DNA from: Desulfospira joergensenii DSM 10085
Lineage (GTDB): Bacteria > Desulfobacterota > Desulfobacteria > Desulfobacterales > Desulfobacteraceae
Assembly: GCF_000420085.1 (NCBI RefSeq)
Contig: NZ_ATUG01000002.1
Coordinates: forward strand, 372,001-436,000
Direction: 5' to 3'
DNA: 64,000 nt
The number at the start of each line of letters is the position of its first letter. Within the stretch, counting starts at the first letter, position 1. The notes below the pieces were generated by a model. The model had not been told where the DNA came from. It searched no databases and saw only the letters and a list, made by a program, of their open reading frames with translations. This document shows positions 45,400-53,694 of the stretch, piece after piece. The position numbers and the translations under genes are program-made.

Positions 45400-46485
45400 A
45401 TGACCTATACGGATAAAGAAAACGAAGCCGCCTGCCGGCGGCGGCACCGGGCATTCTGGGAGAAGCGTTCCCAAGGCACTCCCCTTGTATTTGCCGTGGC
45501 CGACAGACCGGGCTTTGAGCCGGCTCCCTGGACCACCGGGCTTCCTCGCAAAGTCTGGGATCTCTGTCCGGAGTGGCATCTTTCCATGGTTCAAAATTAC
45601 CTTGACGGCACCTGTTTTCTGGGGGATGCCATGCCGGTGGCAAGCCTCATGGTCGGTCTCGATATCACCAATACGGCCGTGCTGGCCGGCGGGGACTACG
45701 ATTACAGCAGCACCGGAGACTTTATCGATTTTAAACCGGGAAAATTTGATCTGAACCGTCCTGCACCGGCCTTCACTCCGGACCACCCCCTGGCCCGGCA
45801 GCTCAAGGCCTGCTATGAAGCCGTCATCCGCCACGTGGGCCGGCGGGCCCTGGTCAATCCCCCCATGACCCTGGATGCTCTGTCTACCCTTTACGGGCTG
45901 TGCGGCAGCCAGGATCTGCTCAAGGCCCTGATCACGGACAAAGAAACCATCCGCAAGCGGGTCCGGGAGATGACCTGTACCTACCTGGATTTTTACGATT
46001 ATTTTTATCAATTTTTACAGGAGGCCGGATACGGGGAGTCTGCCTGCTGGTTCCAGGTTTTCTGCGAAGGAAAGTTTGAAGGGGTCCGCTGCGACTTCAG
46101 CCTCATGCTTTCCCCGGAGATGTTCCAGGAGTTTATCCTCCCGGAGATTGCCCAGGTCTGCGATCATATGGACCACACCCTGTTTAACATGTGCTCGGTC
46201 CGGCATGCCCGGTTTATCGATGATCTCTCCGGAATCGATTCCCTGGACGGAATCTTCTGGAATCCCGAGCCCTATCTGGACGGGGTCCGGGATTTTCTGC
46301 CGGAACTCAAACGGATCAAGGAAAAGGGCATGCTTCTGGAAATTGTCTGCCACCGGGTGGATGAGGCGGTCCTTGCCGTCCGGGAACTCGGGCCGGACGG
46401 CCTTTATCTTTTGTTCGAACCCCGGTTTGAATCGCCGGATCATGGGAACCGCGCCCTGGAAAAGATTTACAACGCCTGTCTTTGA
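45400..46485 (+). CDS. uroporphyrinogen decarboxylase-like (UroD/MtaA-fold) protein
   Basis: 361 residues in the UROD superfamily, which also holds corrinoid methyltransferases (MtaA, MtbA, CmuA). Seen: an N-terminal helical region, CEGKFEGVRCDFSLMLSPEMFQEFILPEIAQVCDHMD in the middle, NMCSVRHARFIDDLSGIDSLDGIFWNPEP (where cobalamin-dependent members have the HxCG-like metal site; here MCSVRHA), and a barrel end ELGPDGLYLLFEP. Probably not a haem enzyme, as no hem gene is adjacent. AAGGA upstream; an in-frame TTG lies 3 nt before. Its neighbours are a TudS-like protein and an amino-acid ABC transporter. Confidence 0.75.
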   Translation: MTYTDKENEAACRRRHRAFWEKRSQGTPLVFAVADRPGFEPAPWTTGLPRKVWDLCPEWHLSMVQNYLDGTCFLGDAMPVASLMVGLDITNTAVLAGGDYDYSSTGDFIDFKPGKFDLNRPAPAFTPDHPLARQLKACYEAVIRHVGRRALVNPPMTLDALSTLYGLCGSQDLLKALITDKETIRKRVREMTCTYLDFYDYFYQFLQEAGYGESACWFQVFCEGKFEGVRCDFSLMLSPEMFQEFILPEIAQVCDHMDHTLFNMCSVRHARFIDDLSGIDSLDGIFWNPEPYLDGVRDFLPELKRIKEKGMLLEIVCHRVDEAVLAVRELGPDGLYLLFEPRFESPDHGNRALEKIYNACL

Positions 46486-46534
46486 CAGTGCTTTTTTTAA
46501 ACCAAACAATGCATTTTAATGAAAAGGAAAACCA

Positions 46535-47326
46535 ATGATGAAAAAGAATCTGTTTACCGCTTTTGTGTTTGGTCTGCTGGCCCTCTGTCTCACGATTTCA
46601 ACGGCAAATGCCGGCTCCGGCAAATGGGAAAAGATCGTCGCCGCCAAAAAACTTGTTGTGGGCAACTGCCCGGAATATCCCCCTTTTTCCTTCAGGAACA
46701 CGGACAGCAAGGTCGAGGGATTTGATTCGGATTTTGCCAGAGCCCTTGGAAAGGCCATGGGGCTTGAAGTCGTCATGAAGGATACGGCCTGGGAAGGCCT
46801 GGTCGCCGGCATGAAAAAAGGAGACCATGACATCGTGATCTCCTGCATGTCCCCGGAAGAGGCCACCCAGGCATCCAAAAGCGTCTCCATGAGCAAACCC
46901 TACCTCCGGCTCAGCGAGATTATCGTTACCCGGACCGGTGTCAAGGACATTGGATCCAAAGAAGACCTGGCCGGAAAGGTGATCGGGGTCCAGGCCAACT
47001 GCACCAGTGAAGTGGCCGTGGACAGTCTGAAAGATATGGGGATTGTGGCCTCTGACATCCGCCGGTACAACCGGAATCCTGAAGCGCTCATCGACCTTAA
47101 GAACGGCCGTACCGATGCCGTGGTTGTAGGATTTGCCTACGCCGCCACCAAGGTCAAGGGAAACAAAGACCTTAAAATCGTCAATGACCCGGTCCGGTCC
47201 GTGGAGATTGTGGTGGTCATGGATCACGGAGACGATACCCTGGTACGGCAGATCAACCAGGCCATCGACAAAATCAAGGAGAACGGGGCCTTTGACGCAG
47301 TTTCCCAGAAATGGCTGTCCCTTTAA
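46535..47326 (+). CDS. polar amino-acid ABC transporter substrate-binding protein
   Basis: 263 residues with a signal peptide (MMKKNLFTAFVFGLLALCLTISTANA) and a type 3 extracellular solute-binding domain: KKLVVGNCPEYPPFSFRNTDSKVEGFDSDFARALGKAMG near the start, DHDIVISCMSPEEATQASKSVSMSKPYL, and AGKVIGVQANCTSEVAVDSLKD. Two Cys in the mature domain are unusual. First gene of the transporter set, 50 nt after the UroD-like gene. Confidence 0.93.
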   Translation: MMKKNLFTAFVFGLLALCLTISTANAGSGKWEKIVAAKKLVVGNCPEYPPFSFRNTDSKVEGFDSDFARALGKAMGLEVVMKDTAWEGLVAGMKKGDHDIVISCMSPEEATQASKSVSMSKPYLRLSEIIVTRTGVKDIGSKEDLAGKVIGVQANCTSEVAVDSLKDMGIVASDIRRYNRNPEALIDLKNGRTDAVVVGFAYAATKVKGNKDLKIVNDPVRSVEIVVVMDHGDDTLVRQINQAIDKIKENGAFDAVSQKWLSL

Positions 47327-47339
47327 GGGGATCTAACCT

Positions 47340-48002
47340 GTGGATCTGGATTTTTCCTTTCTTGTTCCCTACATTCCCCAGCTGATCCAGGCCTCAAAGG
47401 TCACCCTGATCATCGGGGTGGCCTCTTTCCTGGTGGCGCTTGTGGTTTCGGTGGTGACGGGTGTGCTCCGGTCCGGACCTCTGCCCCGGCCGGTGAATCT
47501 TTTCCTGGGATGCTATGTGGAAATTTTCCGGGGAACCCCGCTGCTGATCCAGCTTTTTTTCATCTATTACGGCCTGCCCACCTTTGGAATTGTACTGGAG
47601 CCCATTACCGCGGCAGTGATCGGCCTGTCCCTGAACTCCGGGGCATACATGTCCGAAGTGGTCCGGGCGGCCATCAGCTCCGTGGACCGGGGCCAGCATG
47701 AGGCGGCCCTTTGCCTGGGATACGGGCGCAGCCAGGTATTTATCCACATTGTCCTGCCCCAGGCCTTCCGGGTCGCCCTGCCCACCTTCATGAACTATTT
47801 TTCCACCATGATCAAGGAGACCTCTCTGGTGTCGGTGCTTTCCATCGCAGAGATCACGCGTATCGGCAGCCAGATCTACGCCCGCACCCTGAGCCCCTTT
47901 GAAATTTATATCACCATCGGAATGATCTACTTTATCATGACCTATACCGTGGCCCTGATCTCCAGGTGGATCGAGAAAAAAGGCATCAAATGGACCCCCT
48001 GA
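47340..48002 (+). CDS. polar amino-acid ABC transporter permease (HisM/GlnP family)
   Basis: 220 residues from GTG 47340, with about five membrane helices. Family signature FRGTPLLIQLFFIYYGLP and the EAA loop ALCLGYGRSQVFIHIVLPQAFRVALPTFMNYF. Overlaps the ATPase gene by 13 nt. Confidence 0.93.
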   Translation: MDLDFSFLVPYIPQLIQASKVTLIIGVASFLVALVVSVVTGVLRSGPLPRPVNLFLGCYVEIFRGTPLLIQLFFIYYGLPTFGIVLEPITAAVIGLSLNSGAYMSEVVRAAISSVDRGQHEAALCLGYGRSQVFIHIVLPQAFRVALPTFMNYFSTMIKETSLVSVLSIAEITRIGSQIYARTLSPFEIYITIGMIYFIMTYTVALISRWIEKKGIKWTP

Positions 48003-48709
48003 TCCAGGTTAAAAATATCAGCAAATCCTTTGGCCAAACCCGGGTGCTGGACGGGATCAGCCTTTCCATCGATAAAGGAGAAATCCTGGCCATCATCGGC
48101 CCCAGCGGTTCGGGAAAAAGCACCCTGATCCGCTGCCTCAACGGCCTGGAAAAGGTGGATTCCGGCCGTGTGAACATCGGCGGAACCCTCGTGGAATCCA
48201 CCCAATCGGTGGCCGGGCGGGTGGGAATGGTATTCCAGCAATTCAACCTGTTTCCCCATTATACCGTCCTAAACAATATTGTCCGCCCCCTTGAAACCGT
48301 GAAAAAGCTTCCTGCCCGAGAGGCCCGGTCCAAAGCCCGGGCGCTTTTGGAACAGGTCCGGCTGGAAGATAAGGAAGACCAGTATCCCCGGTCCCTTTCC
48401 GGCGGTCAGCAGCAGCGCCTGGCCATTGCCCGGGCTCTTTCCATGACCCCGGACATCATGCTCTTTGACGAGCCCACATCCTCCCTGGATCCGGAGCTTG
48501 CCTTTGAAGTGTTTGAAACCATCCGGACCATTGCCAGCCGTCACATGACCATGATTCTGGTCACCCACCAGATGAATATGGTTAAGAACTTTGCCAACCG
48601 GGTATTGTTTCTGGAAAAGGGAAATATTTTATTTGACGGCAGTTTTGAATCCCTCATGGCTTCAGAAAACAGCCGGATCCAGCAATTTTTAAAAAAGATC
48701 TATCCATGA
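47990..48709 (+). CDS. polar amino-acid ABC transporter ATP-binding protein (GlnQ family)
   Basis: About 239 residues from ATG 47990 (MDPLIQVKNISKSFG). Walker A GPSGSGKST, VFQQFNLFPHYT, signature LSGGQQQRLAIARAL, Walker B IMLFDEPTSSLDPEL and the H-loop VTHQMNM. An in-frame ATG at 47966 exists inside the permease but is less likely. Confidence 0.95.
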   Translation: MDPLIQVKNISKSFGQTRVLDGISLSIDKGEILAIIGPSGSGKSTLIRCLNGLEKVDSGRVNIGGTLVESTQSVAGRVGMVFQQFNLFPHYTVLNNIVRPLETVKKLPAREARSKARALLEQVRLEDKEDQYPRSLSGGQQQRLAIARALSMTPDIMLFDEPTSSLDPELAFEVFETIRTIASRHMTMILVTHQMNMVKNFANRVLFLEKGNILFDGSFESLMASENSRIQQFLKKIYP

Positions 48710-48878
48710 AAAGAGATGGTTTTGGACACCGGATATCGGCCCAAAGGAGATCATCGTTTTGCCCGTGGCCACGGCTTCTGCCGCTCTGCCCCGAACATCC
48801 GGCTCTGGGTGAATTCTCCGGTTTCTTTGGCTTATGATGCCTGTCGCGCAATAATCAGGGTTTGATAACCCCATTTCC

Positions 48879-49550
48879 CTACGCTTTCCGTCCAGACATT
48901 AAGAGGCCGGGAGTGCCGTCAATCCTTTCCACACGATGTTCCGGCAGGTTCAGTGCCTCCAGCATTGTGGCTGCTTCGTCAATATGGACGCCTAATCCTG
49001 CAACACGTGTTCTGAACCAGAACAGAGACAAAGGTTTAAATACGCCCGGGATACGCCATCTGTCAACAAAGGCGCGAACACTATCCAGACGGCATCCACG
49101 CTCCGCTTCTATTATATTCAACATGCCCCCTGGCGAGAGTACCCGCAGGCACTCTCTCAGCCCATGAACTCTGTCCGGCCAGTGCTTAATTGAGGCCACA
49201 CTGATAATTGCATCAAAGCAGTTGTCCGGGAATGCCAGATCCAATACCGAGCCTTGTAAAAATGTCAACCTGTCCTGCCATGCGCTGCAACGTCTTTTGG
49301 CACGGTGTATTTGTTCCAGTGCCAGATCCACTCCACATAAAGAAACATCAGAACGTCTTTTGGCAATGTGCTCAGCAAGATGTCCACCCCCACAGCCGAC
49401 TTCCAGTATCTTGGCTCCATCCCCAAGGAAATCAAAAACCAGTCTGTCCATTGGTCTGGCAAGTTCCATGACCGCGGGAGCAATCACACGGTCATATATC
49501 CAAGATTCAATGGGTCTGTAAGGACTTGTGTTGTCAAATAGTACGGACAT
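48879..49550 (-). CDS. class I SAM-dependent methyltransferase
   Basis: 223 residues. SAM-binding motif ILEVGCGGGHLAEHIAKRR (about 48-66), CGVDLALEQIHRAKRR, and the post-motif FDAIISVASIKHWPDR and LRVLSPGGMLNIIEAERG. Substrate unknown. Convergent with the ABC ATPase gene, and in the same direction as the next methyltransferase but with different base composition. Confidence 0.85.
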   Translation of the reverse strand: MSVLFDNTSPYRPIESWIYDRVIAPAVMELARPMDRLVFDFLGDGAKILEVGCGGGHLAEHIAKRRSDVSLCGVDLALEQIHRAKRRCSAWQDRLTFLQGSVLDLAFPDNCFDAIISVASIKHWPDRVHGLRECLRVLSPGGMLNIIEAERGCRLDSVRAFVDRWRIPGVFKPLSLFWFRTRVAGLGVHIDEAATMLEALNLPEHRVERIDGTPGLLMSGRKA

Positions 49551-49617
49551 TCTCTGAGACCTTCGTCTATTTCATTCTTCCGCCAGGCAAGGTGCTGATT
49601 TATGTCGAGGCATAACG

Positions 49618-50394
49618 CTAATCAGCCACACGGCTTTTTTGCGTCGGCTGTATGTTTTGGCGGGTTTGTTTTGTGCCGGCCAATACAAGAACTGGTGGGC
49701 GCCTTAGGTGTTCCAAAAGCCCGGGCGTTTCAGCAATTGCTTTTGGGGTTGGGCCGGGCTCAAGAAGCCTTTTTATTGAAAAACCAGCGTCAATGAGTTC
49801 GTTTACGTAAGTTTCAATTGTTCTGTGATATTTAATAACACCATCAACGAACCAACGAGAAACACGTAAAGTTTCCTTTTTATAATCATCAACCGGCCAA
49901 TGTTTCTTCGGGGCATTTTCTGAGTTGCACCACCCTTTAAGCAAAGATGTGCAGATCGGGTGTTCTACAGAAAAAATAAAGTGTCCGTTTTCTCTAAGAG
50001 ATAGCCCCACTTTTTCAAATACCGGTTTGATATCTCTGATATAATGAAAGCACATTGAAGAAACGACCAAATCGAATGACCCATTCTCCGCTTTAAAATC
50101 CTCAGCGGGAACGACTGCGAAATTTGCCCTTGGATCTTTAAACCGTTTTTTAGCTTCCGAAATCATATTTTGAGATATGTCGGTGCCTAAAATATATGCT
50201 GCTTTATTTTGAAGGCAAAAAGATACAAATTTTCCAAAACCGCAACCGATATCCAAAATTCGAAGGCCATTAAGAGACGGCAGGAGACTATATACCGCAG
50301 GCTCTTCAACAGCGGTATTGAACCCGCTTTCATTCGCCCGCAGCTCCATGTAACTCCTAAAAAAATCGGGGTTATCATATATGTTCTGTTTCAT
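49618..50394 (-). CDS. class I SAM-dependent methyltransferase (AT-rich)
   Basis: 258 residues. Motif I LRILDIGCGFGKFVSFCLQNKA, GTDISQNMISEAKKRFKD, FDLVVSSMCFHYIRDIKPVFEKVG and ENGHFIFSVEHPICTS. Resembles UbiE/MenG-like small-molecule methyltransferases; substrate unknown. Clearly AT-richer than its neighbours, so recently acquired. The extended C-terminal tail (TKQTRQNIQPTQKSRVAD) looks unstructured. Confidence 0.87.
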   Translation of the reverse strand: MKQNIYDNPDFFRSYMELRANESGFNTAVEEPAVYSLLPSLNGLRILDIGCGFGKFVSFCLQNKAAYILGTDISQNMISEAKKRFKDPRANFAVVPAEDFKAENGSFDLVVSSMCFHYIRDIKPVFEKVGLSLRENGHFIFSVEHPICTSLLKGWCNSENAPKKHWPVDDYKKETLRVSRWFVDGVIKYHRTIETYVNELIDAGFSIKRLLEPGPTPKAIAETPGLLEHLRRPPVLVLAGTKQTRQNIQPTQKSRVAD

Positions 50395-50480
50395 ATCGTT
50401 ATCATGAGTTCAACATAGATTTTACGTATTTACGCAATTGCCAATTTTCAATCCTTTTCCCCAAAACCCATATGGAAAAC

Positions 50481-50498
50481 CCCTTGAAAAGTCAAGGG
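50481..50498. repeat. 7-bp inverted repeat upstream of the AT-rich methyltransferase
   Basis: CCCTTGA-AAAG-TCAAGGG. On the minus strand it is followed by GGTTTTCC, a weak terminator-like context. The rest of 50395-50624 shows no gene. Confidence 0.35.
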
Positions 50499-50624
50499 AT
50501 TCTGCTGATATTGATTATACGGCTTTACCGATAGTCAATATTTGAGAAGGGTGTACTCCTATATTTCACGGGGCGCACTTTGAGGGTAGTCCGGTATGAA
50601 AGGGAAGGCAGAGTATTTATCACC

Positions 50625-51045
50625 GGCCGGGGCAGCCTGCGGCTCCGCAGAGTGAAGAATTCTAAAAGCCTCTAAATTCCATTGCGCTGGAGGGGAAAAA
50701 CTCACTTCGTTCAGACAGTTTCCCCTCTTAACCGCACAACTCCATCAAGAGGCTCTATAGAATCCCACTCCATGTCTCCGCCGCAGCCCGCCCCGGCCTC
50801 TCCGAGGCTTTGTCCTGTGACGATTATTCCGGATTTTTATACGGAAAGGGGATCGGCAGGATTGTGGACTTTCAAATTGCCGGCATCCGAAGCCGGAGGG
50901 GGGAATGGGGTAGAGCCGGGTTCCACTTTTTGCGGCCACAGGACGTGGAGGAGCGAAAAGTTCAACCCAAAGCCGGACAGGACGTCCGGCTTTGGATAAG
51001 GCGGCACCCCATTCCCTCCTTCGGCCGGCCGTTATATCGGATCCT
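50625..51045. repeat. foldback repeat, copy C (both modules)
   Basis: First module 50625-50798 (174 bp): arms GGCCGGGGCAGCCTGCGG and CCGCAGCCCGCCCCGGCC pair at 16 of 18 positions; inner AGCCTCT/AGAGGCT and AGGGGAAA/TTTCCCCT also pair. Second module about 50799-51045 matches copy B. The first module has the same size and inner sequence as copy A (39135-39307), but the arms differ in sequence while keeping their pairing. Confidence 0.8.
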
Positions 51046-51174
51046 TAGTCCTTCCGATACCCGACAGCCTGGGGCAAGTGTCTCTTTCGTTACCTAAAAA
51101 ATTCCAGGTATAGTCCTTGCTTTTTATCGGTAGATACGATATTGGTTGGGCCAATTTTTGTTTAAGGAGAACGG

Positions 51175-51855
51175 ATGGATAAACCGGTCAGCCAGCAGGT
51201 GGAGGAACAGATCCTGCAAAAAATAAAAGCAGGGATCAAAGCCAGGTCTTTACGGCCGGGGGACCGGCTTCCCCCGGAAAGGGGGCTGGCCCTGGAGTTT
51301 CGGGTGTCTCGGAATACGGTCCGGGAGGCCATCCGGACCCTGGTGGAAAAGGGGATTCTTATTTCCCGGCGGGGAGCCGGCTCCTATGTGACCGAGGAGG
51401 CCGAAGATATCATTTCCGGCCGGCTCAAAAAGAACCTGGAAAAAAGGCGGCGTCACCTGGCCGAGGTGTTGGAGGTGAGAGCCCTTCTGGAGCCGGTGAT
51501 TGCGGCCCGGGCCGCTATCACCGTTACCCCGGAGGATATTGCCGGCCTGGAGGCTGTCCTGGAGCAGCAGAGGCAGGCCCTGGCCCGGGGGGAAAGTCCG
51601 GTGGCGTTTGACGAGGCCTTTCACGAGACCCTGGTCAAAGCCACGGGAAACGGTGTTCTCTGGTCGGTCTATGATACGCTTCGGGGGATTCTGTCCGAGA
51701 GCCGGGCCGAGGATCTCCAGACAAAAAGACGGGTCCTGCTGTCGGTGGAGGCCCATGAAAGGATTCTCCGGGCCTTGAAAAAAAAGGATCCCGGGGCAGC
51801 GTCCCGGGAGATGGCCATGCACATGGAGGCCGTTGAAAAAGATGTTAACCCGTAA
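51175..51855 (+). CDS. GntR-family (FadR subfamily) transcriptional regulator
   Basis: 226 residues. Winged helix at the N-terminus (LRPGDRLPPERGLALEFRVSRNTVREAIRTLVEKGILISRRGAGSYV) and a C-terminal FCD ligand domain with R/E-rich helices (LEVRALLEPVIAARAA, FDEAFHETLVKATGN, VEAHERILRALKKKD). FCD domains usually bind carboxylic acids. It precedes the TauE/SafE gene by 42 nt and may control it and the divergent metabolic operon further on. Confidence 0.9.
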   Translation: MDKPVSQQVEEQILQKIKAGIKARSLRPGDRLPPERGLALEFRVSRNTVREAIRTLVEKGILISRRGAGSYVTEEAEDIISGRLKKNLEKRRRHLAEVLEVRALLEPVIAARAAITVTPEDIAGLEAVLEQQRQALARGESPVAFDEAFHETLVKATGNGVLWSVYDTLRGILSESRAEDLQTKRRVLLSVEAHERILRALKKKDPGAASREMAMHMEAVEKDVNP

Positions 51856-51897
51856 GGCAGGGTTTCCCTGCCACGATTGATAAAGGAAATTTAAATC

Positions 51898-52695
51898 ATG
51901 TCATTTATTCTGCTCTATCTTGCTCTTGGTGCTGTGGCCGGTGTTCTGGCCGGACTTCTGGGGATCGGGGGAGGGCTGGTCATCGTTCCCATGCTGACCT
52001 TTGCCTTTACCGGCCAGGGGTTTCCCCATGAACACATCCTTCACATGGCCCTGGGAACTTCCCTGGCCTCTATCCTCTTCACTTCCGTATCCAGCATGAG
52101 ATCCCATCATAAACGGGGGGCCGTGATCTGGCCCGTGGTTATGCGGATCACCCCGGGTATCCTGGTGGGGACTTTTTTCGGGGCCTGGGTCGCCTCCCTG
52201 CTCTCGACCAATTTTTTGAAAGGATTTTTCGGGGTGTTTCTGCTCTATGTGGCCACCCAGATGCTTCTGGGAATCAAACCCAAACCCACCCGGGACATCC
52301 CGGGTACGGCAGGGATATTCAGCGCCGGATCCATCATCGGGATCTTTTCCAGCCTGGTGGGCATCGGCGGCGGGACCCTGTCGGTTCCTTTTCTGGTCTG
52401 GTGCAACACCCAGGTTCACAAGGCCATCGGCACCTCCTCGGCCATTGGATTTCCCATTGCTGTGGCCGGTACCCTCGGATTCGTGCTTAACGGACTCGGC
52501 ATCGAAAACCTGCCCTCTTTTTCTCTGGGATACGTGAATCTGGGGGCCCTGGCCGGAATCGTGGCAGCAAGTGTACTGACCGCCCCCATCGGGGTAAAGC
52601 TGGCCCACAGCCTGCCCATTGACAAGCTGAAAAAGATATTTGCCCTGCTCCTCTATGTGGTGGGGACCCGGATGATTCTTTCCGTATTCTTCTAG
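51898..52695 (+). CDS. TauE/SafE-family sulfite/organosulfonate exporter-like permease
   Basis: 265 residues with about eight membrane helices in two repeats: GVLAGLLGIGGGLVIVPMLTF at the start and SIIGIFSSLVGIGGGTLSVPFLVW in the middle, the duplicated GIGGG motif of the family. Members export sulfite or sulfoacetate, or carry other anions. Immediately follows a GntR regulator and lies near the TPP/TRAP/dehydrogenase operon. Confidence 0.9.
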   Translation: MSFILLYLALGAVAGVLAGLLGIGGGLVIVPMLTFAFTGQGFPHEHILHMALGTSLASILFTSVSSMRSHHKRGAVIWPVVMRITPGILVGTFFGAWVASLLSTNFLKGFFGVFLLYVATQMLLGIKPKPTRDIPGTAGIFSAGSIIGIFSSLVGIGGGTLSVPFLVWCNTQVHKAIGTSSAIGFPIAVAGTLGFVLNGLGIENLPSFSLGYVNLGALAGIVAASVLTAPIGVKLAHSLPIDKLKKIFALLLYVVGTRMILSVFF

Positions 52696-52713
52696 GAAAA
52701 CTTCTAATTTCAG

Positions 52714-52757
52714 TCCCAGAGCCCTTTCCCCCCGGCCCCGGGGAAAGGGCTCTGGGA
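52714..52757. terminator. 18-bp perfect hairpin between convergent genes
   Basis: TCCCAGAGCCCTTTCCCC and GGGGAAAGGGCTCTGGGA with an 8-nt loop. Placed 18 nt after the TauE stop and 34 nt from the end of the convergent GntR gene, so probably a bidirectional terminator, although T-runs are absent. Confidence 0.65.
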
Positions 52758-52791
52758 TTCTGATATCAAATACAGCCGTTCAACGCCCCGG

Positions 52792-53496
52792 TCAAAGAAA
52801 GGACAGGTCTGCCAGGGATTCCTTTTCTTTGATGATCAGGCGGTCCATGCCTTTAATGATATGGTCCCTGACCCCGCTGATATGGTGGGAAAGGGCCCGG
52901 GCCAGCCCTTTTTCGTCTTTGTTTTCCACCAGGACAAGGATATCCGAGTGTTCGGGCAGGGAAACGTCCATGACGGAAAGGTAAAACAGGTTCCGGGAAT
53001 ACCGTAAAAGAAGCACGTCAAACAGCCCCTGGAGGATATTGAGCTGGATCCGGCACCCGGCCAGGGAGGCCAGGGTCATGTGAAATTCCATATCCGTGAT
53101 CATCCGTTTATGGTACTTGTCTTCAGCCACGGCCGTCTTGTACCTGTCAAAGGCCACTTTCAGCTTTTTCAGGCCCGGGCGGTCCAGGTTTTGGATGATA
53201 TCCGGCACCAGGGCCACCTCGATGAGCAGCCTTGCGTTGTATACTTCCGTGATTTCCTTGCGGCTGACCTCATTGATATAATATCCCCGGTTGGGCTCGT
53301 GGCGGACGATATTCCTGAACTCCAGCCATTTCAGGGCCTGGATCACCGGGGTCATGGAAACGCCGATGCGGCCGGCCAGGTCGTTGTACTTGATTTTCTG
53401 ACCAGGGACGATCTCATTGTAAAAGAGCATCTGACGGATGGCCTCATAGGCTTTGTGGGTCAGATCCCTTTCTTTTTTCTTATCAGACATGTCCAT
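52792..53496 (-). CDS. GntR-family (FCD domain) transcriptional regulator
   Basis: 234 residues. HTH region AYEAIRQMLFYNEIVPGQKIKYNDLAGRIGVSMTPVIQALKWLEFRNIVRHEPNRGYYI; FCD domain from about 85 (RLLIEVALVPDIIQNL, MEFHMTLASLAG, HSDILVLVENKDEKG, HHISGVRDHI). Divergent from the seven-gene operon at 53695, which it most likely regulates. No clear Shine-Dalgarno; an in-frame ATG at 53490 is an alternative start. Confidence 0.9.
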   Translation of the reverse strand: MDMSDKKKERDLTHKAYEAIRQMLFYNEIVPGQKIKYNDLAGRIGVSMTPVIQALKWLEFRNIVRHEPNRGYYINEVSRKEITEVYNARLLIEVALVPDIIQNLDRPGLKKLKVAFDRYKTAVAEDKYHKRMITDMEFHMTLASLAGCRIQLNILQGLFDVLLLRYSRNLFYLSVMDVSLPEHSDILVLVENKDEKGLARALSHHISGVRDHIIKGMDRLIIKEKESLADLSFL

Positions 53497-53694
53497 TGAA
53501 TTTCGCAGGTTAACGTTCCATAAAATTTATTAAATAAAAAGTTAAAAGGCAAGCTTTTTGTTTTTAACATTCCTGTAACTTCTTTATTTTTCAATATTTA
53601 ACCATTTAAATTTTTTCTTGACAAACCCGGGTTTTTTTGTGTTTAAATTTAATTAAATATTTTATAAATTTTTTTATGAAATGGAAATTTTCAG
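53497..53694. promoter_or_regulatory. divergent promoter region of the GntR gene and metabolic operon
   Basis: AT-rich. TTGACA at 53618-53623 points toward the operon but no good -10 is seen at 16-18 nt. The palindrome AAACCCGGGTTT (53623-53634) overlaps it and would suit an operator. A second imperfect repeat, GTTAAAA ... TTTTTAAC, lies at about 53541-53568. Confidence 0.45.

Noticed and set aside
49551..49625. attC-like GCATAACGC between the two methyltransferases
   Set aside because: Only one half-site is present and no pairing arms were found, so this is not a supported cassette boundary.
39135..51045. Repeats as a CRISPR array
   Set aside because: Copies are long, few, kilobases apart and palindromic; there are no regular spacers and no cas genes.
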